A stretch of DNA of 39,392 nucleotides from Thiogranum sp. (GTDB lineage: Bacteria; Pseudomonadota; Gammaproteobacteria; DSM-19610). Below, in pieces: positions 14,635-22,950 of this stretch (position 1 is the first letter of the stretch; the number at the start of each line of letters is the position of its first letter). The stretch covers positions 1 through 39,392 of the forward strand of contig JASBSN010000028.1 of assembly GCA_030148915.1 (NCBI GenBank). The letters are read 5' to 3'. The position numbers and the translations under genes were made by a program. The notes below the pieces were generated by a model, which searched no databases, had not been told where the DNA came from, and saw only the letters and a list, made by a program, of their open reading frames with translations.

Positions 14635-14675
14635 ATTATATCGCTATGCCTATGCTCCGCTTTGACGTAAATCAA
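14635..14675 (-). promoter_or_regulatory. FNR/ANR-type class II promoter for the cytochrome-DUF302 operon
   Basis: On the minus strand TTGAT-TTAC-GTCAA (14662-14675) differs from the FNR consensus TTGAT-N4-ATCAA by one base. A perfect TATAAT (14635-14640) follows. Its distance puts the FNR site centre near -41.5, the class II activator position, which replaces the absent -35 box. This suggests induction under low oxygen. The Crp/Fnr family member that binds cannot be told from the sequence. Confidence 0.65.
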
Positions 14676-14706
14676 GCCACCGCAGCCGGTGTCTGTTTGC
14701 GCCCTT

Positions 14707-15606
14707 TCACCCGCATCGACGAGCCGCACTTTTGTCGAGGTATTTTTTTATTTTGCCACGCACCGCAGCCTTGTCAAACGGCTTGACGAGAAAATCTGCG
14801 GCTCCGGCTTGCAAACTCTCCGCGACCACCCCTTTTGCACTCAGACCGGTGATCATAATAACCGGGACGTCGGCGCAGGACCGGATGGCCTTGATACGGC
14901 GTGTCGTTTCAATGCCGTTGATGCCTTCGATGTCGGGCATGTTCACGTCCATCAGGACGAGGTCGGGACAGCGTGCTTTCATCATCGCCAGCGCTTGACT
15001 ACCCGAGGTGGCGAACACCAACTGCAGGGGTGCGTCTCTCAATATCCGTCGCAGCAGTTTATGCTGAAATGCGTCGTCGTCCGCCACCAGCACCACCGGA
15101 GCGTCCGCCGCCGGCTCATCCGGTGTCAGTGGCGCGGATTCGGGCCCGCTGAGCTCCTCTTGCTCGGCAGTGCTGGGCCAGTGACGCGCAGAGCCCGCCG
15201 CGCTATCGGCGCAACATCGGCGCACGGCACCGTGCACCGCCATAGGCAACCGCAGTCGGTCCTCGGGTGTGGGCCAGTATAAGACATAATCGTCGAAATA
15301 CTCTTCCCTGCACAGCGCATAGGCCCGCGTCACGGTCTGCTCAGTGCAGAAAATCAAGGTCTGCGGGCACGGCGCATTGAGCGTGGTGCGGAAGCGGCAC
15401 AAGGTGTGAAAATAATCTTCGGCCCGTGGAAGCTCTCTGAATGCCAGAATCAACAGAGCCGGCTTGCACGCGCAAAACCCCGCAACCACCGGGTCGGCGG
15501 CACTCGCCAAGGTAATATCGTCGAATTCCCCCGCCAGCAACTGCTTGACTTCGCCCGCCTCGCCAAGCGTCTCGGCGACCACCAGTATGCGCATGGGGGT
15601 GTTCAC
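14707..15606 (-). CDS. Two-receiver response regulator without output domain
   Basis: The ~299-residue protein has an N-terminal receiver-like domain (MRILVVAETLGEAGEVKQLL onwards) in which the phospho-acceptor strand reads ALLILAF, with no aspartate at the usual place, so it is probably a pseudo-receiver. A linker rich in Pro, Glu and Ala follows. The C-terminal true receiver has acidic pocket VADDDAF, phospho-acceptor DLVLMDVNMPDIEG, Thr in VIMITG and Lys in FLVKPFDKA. No DNA-binding or enzymatic domain is seen. The GTG at 15606 overlaps the preceding phosphodiesterase stop (GTGA); the ATG at 15594 is the alternative. It is the last gene of the signalling operon and probably acts as a phosphate sink or adaptor. 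Confidence 0.82.
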   Translation of the reverse strand: MNTPMRILVVAETLGEAGEVKQLLAGEFDDITLASAADPVVAGFCACKPALLILAFRELPRAEDYFHTLCRFRTTLNAPCPQTLIFCTEQTVTRAYALCREEYFDDYVLYWPTPEDRLRLPMAVHGAVRRCCADSAAGSARHWPSTAEQEELSGPESAPLTPDEPAADAPVVLVADDDAFQHKLLRRILRDAPLQLVFATSGSQALAMMKARCPDLVLMDVNMPDIEGINGIETTRRIKAIRSCADVPVIMITGLSAKGVVAESLQAGAADFLVKPFDKAAVRGKIKKYLDKSAARRCG

Positions 15607-16811
15607 GGGCACACCGCCACGAGCGCGCCGCGGCGCTCTTCCCACTCGGCCATCCACGCCGGGAGGTCCGCCGCCGGCATTGGCCTGCCGATAAAGTAAC
15701 CCTGGGCCAGGTCACAGCTGCTGGTGCGCAGGAAGTGCCAGTCGTCGAGGTCTTCGACCCCCTCGGCGACAGTTTTCATGCCCAGTTGCTGCGCCATGCC
15801 GAGACTGGCTTCAAAGATCGCCCGCAGCGAACTGTCTTTACCGGCACCGTGAACAAAACCGCGGTCCACCTTGAGTTCATGGAATGGGATATCACGCAGC
15901 TGCACCAGGGATGAGTGACCGGTACCGAAATCGTCGATGGACAGACCGATGTGCTTCAGGCGCAGGCGGGTGAGAATCTCCAGTGACGCCAGCGGATCTT
16001 TCATCAACCGGCTTTCGGTGACTTCCAGCACCAGGCTGGTCAAGGGAACCTTGGCGGCCAGCACCGCCTGCACCACGATGTCCGGAAACTCGAGAGCGGC
16101 GAGATTATCCATGGAAACGTTCACCGCCACGTGCAAATCCACGCCGCTATCGCGCCAGCGGCGGGCCTGCGCCAGGGCATCGGTGAGCACCGCCAGCGTC
16201 AGTCGGTCAATAAGACCGTGTTGTTCCGCGGTGGCGATAAACTGGTCGGGGAACACCAGTCCGTCCTGCGGGTGTTGCCAGCGCACCAGTGTTTCCACCC
16301 CGGCGAGTTCACCGCTGAGGACATCCACTTTGGGCTGGTAAAAGTTGACCAGCTCGCCGCCGGCGATGGCACGCTGCAACTCCGCCGGCGCATAAACCTT
16401 GGGGGGCACGCGTGGCGCCCGCGCGGTACGGGCGAAGGCGGCGTTGAGCAGCGAGCGGAGTAGCTCCGGCGAGACGGGTTTGCGTAAAAAGCCGTAGACG
16501 TCCAGACTGTGGCCTCGGGCCAGTTTCTGCACCGTATGCAGTACCCGATTGTCCTCGCCGCTGATCAGCACCAGTCCACCGCCGTACCCGATACGCGCCA
16601 GATGGCGCACGAACTCCACCCCGTCCATTAATGGCATTTGCAGATCGCAGAACACCAGATCGATGCCGGCAATATCCTCTTCCAGCAGCGCCAGCGCTTG
16701 GTGAGGCTGTTCGTGGGAGACCACGTCGGTCAAACCGAGATTGGCCAACTGCCGTCCGAGCAGCTTAAGCACAAAGGGATCATCGTCCAGCAGAAGGATT
16801 TTCATAGTCAC
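15603..16811 (-). CDS. REC-EAL cyclic-di-GMP phosphodiesterase response regulator
   Basis: The 402-residue protein has an N-terminal receiver (MKILLLDDDPFVLKLLGRQL; phospho-acceptor in LVFCDLQMPLMDG near residue 56; KPVSPELL) and a C-terminal EAL domain from about residue 148. The signature reads ETL rather than EAL (GVETLVRW) but keeps the metal-binding glutamate. The other catalytic positions are present: VNVSMDNL, LEVTESRLM, IDDFGTGHSSL, LKVDRGFV, TVAEGVED and QGYFIGRPMPA. It should therefore be an active c-di-GMP hydrolase controlled by phosphorylation. There is no GGDEF partner in the window. It overlaps the hybrid kinase gene by four bases (ATGA), so that kinase is its probable phosphodonor. 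Confidence 0.92.
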   Translation of the reverse strand: MTMKILLLDDDPFVLKLLGRQLANLGLTDVVSHEQPHQALALLEEDIAGIDLVFCDLQMPLMDGVEFVRHLARIGYGGGLVLISGEDNRVLHTVQKLARGHSLDVYGFLRKPVSPELLRSLLNAAFARTARAPRVPPKVYAPAELQRAIAGGELVNFYQPKVDVLSGELAGVETLVRWQHPQDGLVFPDQFIATAEQHGLIDRLTLAVLTDALAQARRWRDSGVDLHVAVNVSMDNLAALEFPDIVVQAVLAAKVPLTSLVLEVTESRLMKDPLASLEILTRLRLKHIGLSIDDFGTGHSSLVQLRDIPFHELKVDRGFVHGAGKDSSLRAIFEASLGMAQQLGMKTVAEGVEDLDDWHFLRTSSCDLAQGYFIGRPMPAADLPAWMAEWEERRGALVAVCP

Positions 16812-19800
16812 TGCACCGTGCCGACGCTCAGTTGCCGGTCCAGATAGTCGATAACGCCTGCTTCCACAGCCGCCAGGGTTCGTTCGAACTGCGGCATCAG
16901 CTCAGTGATAGCGTCTGCATCTGTGGTCGTACACGCATTTTCCAGTTCAGCGCACAAGTCGCCCAGTGTCAAGGCGCCCACCGAGCGTGACGAGGACTTG
17001 AGCTTATGGACAGTACTACAGAAACTTCGCATGTCATTGGCGAGCAGCGCCGCACTCAGGGACTGGCTGAGTTGACGCGCCAAATGCAGATAGTCGCGGA
17101 AGAAATCCTCGAGCGTTTCCGGGTCGTCCCCCACCAGGGCCTTGAGAACATCGATTTGCAGTGCCTCGGTGGACGGTTCTGGTGACGAGGGCGCAACCGT
17201 GGGGGTGACTCCCGGTAACCATCGATCCAGCGCCTCGGCAAGCCGGTCCAGCTCCACCGGCTTGGTAAGGTATTCGTCCATCCCCGCCTGTTCGGCGCGC
17301 GATTCCTCACCGCGCAAAGCATTGGCGGTCAACGCCAGCACCGGCATGCGGCAGCCCTCGGCTTCTTCCCGACGAATGGCTTCGGCTAACTCATAGCCGT
17401 CCATAACCGGCATATGCAGATCAGTCAGTAATAAGGCGTAGTTGCCGTCACGCCACAGCTGTATCGCTTCGGCGCCGTCGTCGGCAACTTCACCGGCATA
17501 GCCGAGCATGGCGAGTTGCTTGAGAATCACTTTGCGGTTGATCGCATCATCTTCGGCGACCAGGATCAGCCTGCCCTGCGCCCGCGCCTCGGCCACGCTG
17601 GGACTCAGATTCTCGCCGGCCATTTCGTGAGCGCCGGCGTCCCGGTAAACGATTTCGGGTGAGGCTCGCCCCGCGGCCACGGCTACGGCGCGCAGAAAAG
17701 ACTGCCGACGCAGTATATCGCCGTCCAGCGTCACCACATTTGCAGCATCGATCCGCGGCCGCCGACACCTGCCACCGGTAATCAGCAAGTGTCGCGCGCC
17801 GGGCGCCGATTGAAAAGCAGCTTGCAAGGCATCTTTCGAAACCTCAACATTTCGCGTGCTGTGTACCACCACCGCCCCGGTGGGTGTCCTCGCCATTTGC
17901 GCGGCTTCGGTCAGGTCGGCGGCCTCGCTCACCCGCGCACCGGCGCGTTCCAGGTAGGCGCGGATATCATCACCGTTTAGATACTTGCTGTTCACGAGGA
18001 TGCACTGCAGTCCGGCGAGGTCCGGGAAAATACACGGCTCGCCGCCAGCAACCGCCTCGGCCGGCAAGGTGACACGAAACGTCGACCCCGCGCCGAAGGT
18101 ACTTTGCACGGCGATCCTGCCTTGCATCAATTCGACCAACCGGCCCGAAATCGCCAGACCCAGTCCGGTGCCGCCGAAACGCCGCGTGGTGGAAGTTTCG
18201 GCCTGACTGAAAGAAGTAAACAAATTCGCCATGGTTTCCGCTGTCATGCCGATGCCATTGTCGGCGACACTGAACTGCAGCGTCAGCGGCTCATCGCGCG
18301 CCACACCCACGCGCACTTCCACCCGACCGCCGCCGGGCTCCTCACCACAGAATTTAATGGCATTGCCCACCAGATTGTAGAGAATCTGCCGCAGCCTGAC
18401 AGAATCGGACCAGATTTGTTCAGGCACCGCCGGCGCCACGAACAGGTAGACCTCGACGCCTTTGTTCACACCCATCGGCGCCAAAGTGTTGCACACGCCC
18501 TCGACAATATCGGTTAGCGAAACCGGCGCGCGCTCGAGATCGAGGCGACCGGCCTCGATTTTGGAGAAATCCAGAATGTCGTCAATCAGGCCCAACAGAG
18601 AAAAAGCCGACTCGCGAATGGTTCTCACGGCATCGACCTGATCTTCATCCAGACTGCTGTAGGCGAGCACATCCACCATGCCGATGACGCCGTTCATGGG
18701 CGTACGGATTTCGTGACTCATGGCCGCCAGAAACGCCGATTTGGCGCGATTGGCCTGTTCGGCTTCCGCCTTGGCACTGAGCAGTGCCGCTTGTATCTGG
18801 TGGCGATCCGTGGCATCGCGCACAATGGCTATAAAGTGACCGCGCTCATCCTCGCGCGGAATGTACTGGAGCGATATTTCCACCGGAATATCGTGCCCGT
18901 CTCTGTGTCTGTGCACGGTTTCGAACGTCCTGGCGTGCTCGTCGCCGTTCAATAGCGGTGTCAGCAGCGCGCGAAACTCGTGCTCATCAAATTGAGGCTT
19001 GATATCCACCGGGGTCATGCGCATCAGTTCGTCGCGCGTATAGCCGACCTGCGTGGCCGCCCCGCTGTTGACATAAAAGAAACGTAAATCCTCGGCGCCA
19101 AACATAAATACACAGTCGAGTGTCTGATCGAGTGTTTCTTTGAACTGCCGGAGCGCCGCCTGCGCGGTGTGGCGTTCGGTGATGTCGCGCACGATACCGG
19201 TGAAAATTCGCCGCTCACCGAGATCCACCTGGGTAACCGAAAGCTCCATCGGGAACGTGCTGCCGTCCTTACGCTGACCGGTCACTTCGCGGCCGACGCC
19301 GATGATCCTGGCCTTACCGGTGTGGCGATAGTTGGCCAGATAAGCGTCATGTTCGGCGGCATAATGACTCGGCATCAGCATCCGGATATTCCTGCCCACG
19401 ACCTCCGCCACGGTGTAACCGAACAAGGTCACCGCGGCATTATTGAATGTTTCAACGACCCCCTCTTCGCTGATCGTTATGATACCGTCGACCGCCGTGT
19501 CGACCACCGCCGCCAGACGCGCATCTATTTCGAGCTTGCTCAATTTACGCAGCGCTTCTTGGGTTTCGAGTCGCTGGCTGATATCCAGAAAGGTCACCAC
19601 CGCGCCGAGTAATTCACCGCCCCGATAGATCGGATGCGACCACCACTCGACGGGAAAACTGCTGCCGTCGGCGCGCCAAAACATGTCCTCCTCGGAATGG
19701 CCCACCTCACCGCTCGCCGCGGCCGTGAAAAAGAGGCATTCACGCTTCGGGGGGTGAGCACCGTCGGCGTAGGAATGATGGATCAGCGAATGCATTTCCT

Positions 19801-20641
19801 TGCCGATCAAATCCTCGGCATGCGCATAACCCAGCATGCTCAGACAGGCGGGATTGACGAAGGTGCATAATCCGTCCCGATCCTGGCCATAAATGGCCTC
19901 GGCCGCAGAATCCAGGATCAGCCGGGTTTGTGCTTCGCTTTCGGTGAGCGCATGGATCGACGCCTGCAGACTGGACTGCATGCGGGAAAACGCTTCGACC
20001 AGAACATCCACCTCGTCGGGCACGCCGGCCCTGGTCGTCTTGTCGAGGCGCGGCTGGGTACTGAGATTATCGATATTCAGCACCGCCGCGTGGTCGGCCA
20101 GCGCTTGCAGATGGCGCGTGGCCAACCGATTGAAAAGAAAAAGCACAAACCCCGCGAGCAAAAATATCGCCAAGGCATTGCTGGACAACATATACCCCGA
20201 TTGTCGCAGCAGCCGTTGGTAAATATCTTCCAGCGATGCCTGAACATGTAACACGCCGATTTGCATCTTCCGGCCCTGATAGTCATGCAGCAGCGGAAAA
20301 CTGCGCGCGATGTGATTGCTGGTCTGCTTTTCGCCGACTTTGATCACATTGCCATCCGACTCGCTGATTTCGAGATAGCGCATATCGGGGAGGCTCAGAA
20401 TATCCCTAAGATAGTTTTTCACATTCGCATAGTCGGCCACCCAGACGTGAGTGGTCAGATTGCGTATATGCACCTGACTGATTTGGTCGATGCGCGCTTC
20501 AAGCGATTGCCGCTGCCGGGAGTAATCCTCATAAAGCTGATATGCCGTGGTAGACAGCGTAATCACCGCACTGGCGAGTACCACGTACAACATGAGTTGC
20601 CGCGCAATACGGTTATTGTTTTTCAGTATTGAGTGGGGCAT
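16808..20641 (-). CDS. Membrane hybrid sensor histidine kinase with three PAS domains, two receivers and HPt
   Basis: The 1277-residue protein has TM1 at ~13-36, a periplasmic sensor region at ~37-150 and TM2 at ~151-173. Three PAS domains follow (about 240-355, 377-490, 500-615; for example ILDSAAEAIYGQDRDGL and VDTAVDGIITISEEG). The HisKA phosphorylation site is FLAAMSHEIRTPMNG (His643), and the HATPase carries the usual N and G boxes (YNLVGNAIKF, DNGIGM, GTGLGLAI). The first receiver-like domain lacks the acidic pocket (CILVNSKYLNGDDIR), while the second is canonical (LVAEDDAINRK, LLLTDLHMPVMDG, YLTKPVE). An HPt domain closes the protein (STVHKLKSSSRSVGA). It is a BarA/EvgS-type phosphorelay. 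It begins 15 bases after the binding-protein gene, which may deliver its ligand. Confidence 0.93.
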   Translation of the reverse strand: MPHSILKNNNRIARQLMLYVVLASAVITLSTTAYQLYEDYSRQRQSLEARIDQISQVHIRNLTTHVWVADYANVKNYLRDILSLPDMRYLEISESDGNVIKVGEKQTSNHIARSFPLLHDYQGRKMQIGVLHVQASLEDIYQRLLRQSGYMLSSNALAIFLLAGFVLFLFNRLATRHLQALADHAAVLNIDNLSTQPRLDKTTRAGVPDEVDVLVEAFSRMQSSLQASIHALTESEAQTRLILDSAAEAIYGQDRDGLCTFVNPACLSMLGYAHAEDLIGKEMHSLIHHSYADGAHPPKRECLFFTAAASGEVGHSEEDMFWRADGSSFPVEWWSHPIYRGGELLGAVVTFLDISQRLETQEALRKLSKLEIDARLAAVVDTAVDGIITISEEGVVETFNNAAVTLFGYTVAEVVGRNIRMLMPSHYAAEHDAYLANYRHTGKARIIGVGREVTGQRKDGSTFPMELSVTQVDLGERRIFTGIVRDITERHTAQAALRQFKETLDQTLDCVFMFGAEDLRFFYVNSGAATQVGYTRDELMRMTPVDIKPQFDEHEFRALLTPLLNGDEHARTFETVHRHRDGHDIPVEISLQYIPREDERGHFIAIVRDATDRHQIQAALLSAKAEAEQANRAKSAFLAAMSHEIRTPMNGVIGMVDVLAYSSLDEDQVDAVRTIRESAFSLLGLIDDILDFSKIEAGRLDLERAPVSLTDIVEGVCNTLAPMGVNKGVEVYLFVAPAVPEQIWSDSVRLRQILYNLVGNAIKFCGEEPGGGRVEVRVGVARDEPLTLQFSVADNGIGMTAETMANLFTSFSQAETSTTRRFGGTGLGLAISGRLVELMQGRIAVQSTFGAGSTFRVTLPAEAVAGGEPCIFPDLAGLQCILVNSKYLNGDDIRAYLERAGARVSEAADLTEAAQMARTPTGAVVVHSTRNVEVSKDALQAAFQSAPGARHLLITGGRCRRPRIDAANVVTLDGDILRRQSFLRAVAVAAGRASPEIVYRDAGAHEMAGENLSPSVAEARAQGRLILVAEDDAINRKVILKQLAMLGYAGEVADDGAEAIQLWRDGNYALLLTDLHMPVMDGYELAEAIRREEAEGCRMPVLALTANALRGEESRAEQAGMDEYLTKPVELDRLAEALDRWLPGVTPTVAPSSPEPSTEALQIDVLKALVGDDPETLEDFFRDYLHLARQLSQSLSAALLANDMRSFCSTVHKLKSSSRSVGALTLGDLCAELENACTTTDADAITELMPQFERTLAAVEAGVIDYLDRQLSVGTVQ

Positions 20642-20656
20642 GACTGTTTTAGTTTT

Positions 20657-21382
20657 TCACTTCTTGAGCGGTCCCAGTACCTGACCGAAGAGCCTTTGAT
20701 AAGTGCCATCCTGTTTCATCCCGCTCAAAGCCGCGCTGAGTCGCGGCACAAGCTCGCGGTGTCGGCGGTGCAGATACATGTACATGTTTTCGACCATCAG
20801 CGCCGGCCTCTGAGCTTTTATCGCGGCGAAGGCCGGTTGCCTGAGAAAATTCATGCCGGCCCAATATTCGTAAATAATGGCCTCCACGCGTCCTTTGGCC
20901 AGTAAGGCGAAAAGTTGCTCCGGGTTCCGCACTTTGACTGCGTGCGTCGAGGCCGGGACATTTTTTTCGAGAATTTTCCACCCGTTCAGATAGGCGACGC
21001 TCTTGCCCTCGAGGCTGCTCCAGCCATCATCGAGACGAATGTCGCTTTTCGAAAACACGACAAAGCGCCATGTAAAAATACTCTCCGGCACTTGGACGAT
21101 ATTGGGGTAGGCGGCATCCAAGCCACTGACGCGTGTCATCTCGGCGTCGTCAACGCCACTGTTGACATTTTTCAGGCCGCGCTCGGCGGGGTGTGCCACC
21201 ACCTCCAGGCGATAACCGCTGCGACGCAAGGCTTCGGCGCAGACGAGATCCAGAAATCCGGTCCGATCGGGAGTGTTGAGCGGGGCTTTCGCGGTGGTGT
21301 TAAACCTGAGCGCGGGTTCGGCCCCGACGCAGGCGCTGGTTAGCCACCCGAACAGTACCCATAGCTGCATCCATATCTTCAC
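20657..21382 (-). CDS. Periplasmic solute-binding protein (SBP_bac_3-like), likely sensor partner
   Basis: The ~241-residue protein begins VKIWMQLWVLFGWLTSACVG, a signal peptide, then EPALRFNTTAKAPLNTPDRT. Family 3-type segments follow: GFLDLVCAEALRRSGYRLEV, SLEGKSVAYLNGW, GRVEAIIYEYWAGM and the terminal MKQDGTYQRLFGQVLGPLKK. I chose the GTG at 21382 because AGGGG lies six bases upstream. The frame is open further to 21571, but that extension reads through the TATCG repeat array (YRYKRYNRY) and is not protein-like. There are no permease or ATPase genes nearby. Its position as first gene of a signalling operon suggests it feeds the hybrid kinase, as in BvgS/EvgS-like systems, rather than uptake. 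Confidence 0.82.
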   Translation of the reverse strand: MKIWMQLWVLFGWLTSACVGAEPALRFNTTAKAPLNTPDRTGFLDLVCAEALRRSGYRLEVVAHPAERGLKNVNSGVDDAEMTRVSGLDAAYPNIVQVPESIFTWRFVVFSKSDIRLDDGWSSLEGKSVAYLNGWKILEKNVPASTHAVKVRNPEQLFALLAKGRVEAIIYEYWAGMNFLRQPAFAAIKAQRPALMVENMYMYLHRRHRELVPRLSAALSGMKQDGTYQRLFGQVLGPLKK

Positions 21383-21432
21383 TGCACGCCCCTGTGTGTC
21401 GCAGCAAGCGGCAAAGCTCTCGCAGCGACGAC

Positions 21433-21464
21433 AATATCGATTATATCGCTTATATCGATATCGA
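21433..21464 (-). promoter_or_regulatory. Tandem 9-bp TATCG-type repeats overlapping a TATAAT box
   Basis: On the plus strand the units aatatcgat, tatatcgct and tatatcgat run head to tail from 21433 to 21459, followed by atcga. Each unit holds an ATCG core at a 9-base interval. On the minus strand a perfect TATAAT (21440-21445) lies inside the array, about 60 bases before the binding-protein start. No good -35 box sits 16-18 bases before it. I infer an activator- or repressor-binding site for the signalling operon. Confidence 0.5.
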
Positions 21465-21564
21465 CAGGGTGGAGACTTACTTAACGGTGTTTTGGCAATG
21501 AAATCGCGCTGAAGCGTGCTGCCGCGCCCACTTTTGGTGCGTTTTGCGCACAAAAGCCGCCGCC

Positions 21565-21582
21565 GCCCCAAGCAAAAGGGGC
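21565..21582 (-). terminator. Possible weak terminator after dnaJ
   Basis: GCCCC (21565-21569) pairs with GGGGC (21578-21582) around an A-rich loop about 80 bases after the dnaJ stop. A second hairpin with a one-base bulge lies just beyond it, at about 21530-21556. Neither has a true T-run on the minus strand, so termination here is uncertain. Confidence 0.3.
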
Positions 21583-21663
21583 TGAGGCGTGCACGTGGGC
21601 GGGTAGCGGAAGGGCGGATTAAAGCAGGCGATGCCGAACTGGCGCCTTACCCCGTCCGGCGGT

Positions 21664-22794
21664 TTAGTCGGTAAAGAATTTCTTCATTCCATCGAGCCAG
21701 GAATGGTGCTGCGGGCTGTGCTTGCCACCGTCTTTGAGACTCTTATCCAATTGCCGTAACAGCTCTTTTTGTTCGCTGTTGAGCTTGACCGGGGTCTCCA
21801 CCACGATCCGGCACAACAGATCTCCCTTGGGCCCCCCGCGTACCGGCTGCACACCCTTGCCGCGCATTTTGAACAGCTTCCCGGTCTGGCTCTCCGGCGG
21901 CACCCGGAGCACCGCGCGTCCGTCGAGGGTGGGTACTTCGAGTTCACCGCCCAGCGCCGCGGTGACAAAACTGATCGGTACCTCGGCATAGAGGTTGGCG
22001 TCGTCACGTTTGAAAATCGGGTGTTCTTTGACCCCGATCTGTACATACAGGTCGCCGGGCGGACCGCCGTTCTCGCCGGCCTCGCCTTCGTTGGCCAAAC
22101 GGATACGGTCGCCGGTGTCGACCCCGGCCGGCACTTTGACCGACAGCGTTTTCTGCTCCTTGATGCGCCCCTGCCCGTGACAGTCGGCGCAAGGGTCGCC
22201 AATCACCGTGCCGCTGCCATTGCACCTCGGACAGGTCTGCTGCACCGAGAAAAAGCCCTGCTGCATGCGCACCTGGCCGTGTCCGCCGCAGGTGGTACAG
22301 GTACTGGGCTTGGTTCCCTTCTTGGCGCCGCTGCCCTCGCAGGTTGCACAGGTGGCGAAGGTGGGCACACGGATTTTTACCGTTGTGCCGCGCACCGCTT
22401 CTTCGAGGGTCAGCTCGAGGTTATAGCGCAGATCGGCACCGCGATAGACGCGCTGGCCGCCGGCCCGCGCGCCGCCTGCGCCGAAAATATCGCCGAACAC
22501 GTCACCGAAGATATCGCTGAAATTGGCGCCGCCGCCGCCAAAACCGCCCGGACCGCCGCCCAGCCCCGGATCAACCCCGGCGTGACCGAACTGATCGTAG
22601 GCGGCGCGCTTTTGCGGATTGTTGAGTACTTCATAGGCTTCTTTGGCCTGTTTGAATTTTTCTTCGGCGCCGGCGTCGTCCGGGTTGCGGTCCGGGTGAT
22701 GCTTTTGCGCCGCGCGGCGGTATGCCTTTTTCAGTTCGGCATCACTGGCATTTTTGGCAATGCCGAGTACCTCGTAATAATCCTGCTTGGACAT
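21664..22794 (-). CDS. dnaJ: Co-chaperone DnaJ (Hsp40)
   Basis: DnaJ delivers unfolded proteins to DnaK and stimulates its ATPase. The 376 residues show the J domain ([20 protein letters not shown] with the HPD motif in HHPDRNPDD) and a long Gly/Phe-rich linker. The zinc-binding region has four CxxCxGxG repeats ([32 protein letters not shown]), and the C-terminal substrate-binding domain ends near [14 protein letters not shown]. The ATG at 22794 gives [11 protein letters not shown]; an in-frame start five codons upstream is not family-like. A terminator lies between it and dnaK, so expression from dnaK depends on read-through or a separate promoter. Confidence 0.97.
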   Translation of the reverse strand: MSKQDYYEVLGIAKNASDAELKKAYRRAAQKHHPDRNPDDAGAEEKFKQAKEAYEVLNNPQKRAAYDQFGHAGVDPGLGGGPGGFGGGGANFSDIFGDVFGDIFGAGGARAGGQRVYRGADLRYNLELTLEEAVRGTTVKIRVPTFATCATCEGSGAKKGTKPSTCTTCGGHGQVRMQQGFFSVQQTCPRCNGSGTVIGDPCADCHGQGRIKEQKTLSVKVPAGVDTGDRIRLANEGEAGENGGPPGDLYVQIGVKEHPIFKRDDANLYAEVPISFVTAALGGELEVPTLDGRAVLRVPPESQTGKLFKMRGKGVQPVRGGPKGDLLCRIVVETPVKLNSEQKELLRQLDKSLKDGGKHSPQHHSWLDGMKKFFTD

Positions 22795-22895
22795 GTTTCC
22801 GGTTACCACCCCCGCGCCCGCAGGGGTCCCTCATCTGACCCACCCCTTGTGCCCGACTTGCGCCCGCACGGGAAAGCTCTCTTAAATTAAACGGC

Positions 22896-22930
22896 AAAAA
22901 TCCGGGGCCGGCTCCGCGCCCGCCCCGGAT
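22896..22930 (-). terminator. Rho-independent terminator between dnaK and dnaJ
   Basis: On the minus strand ATCCGGGGC (22922-22930 complement) and GCCCCGGAT (22900-22908 complement) form a perfect 9-bp stem with a 13-base loop, directly followed by five T and then GCC. It begins about 20 bases after the dnaK stop. It should end or attenuate transcription, giving more dnaK than dnaJ mRNA. Confidence 0.85.
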
Positions 22931-22950
22931 CGGTTAACGACCGGCCTTTA

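Noticed and set aside
16085-16341. Possible loss of phosphodiesterase activity because the EAL motif reads ETL
   Set aside because: The metal-binding Glu and the other catalytic residues (Asn, Glu, DD, Lys, Glu, Gln) are all present, and ETL is a tolerated variant.
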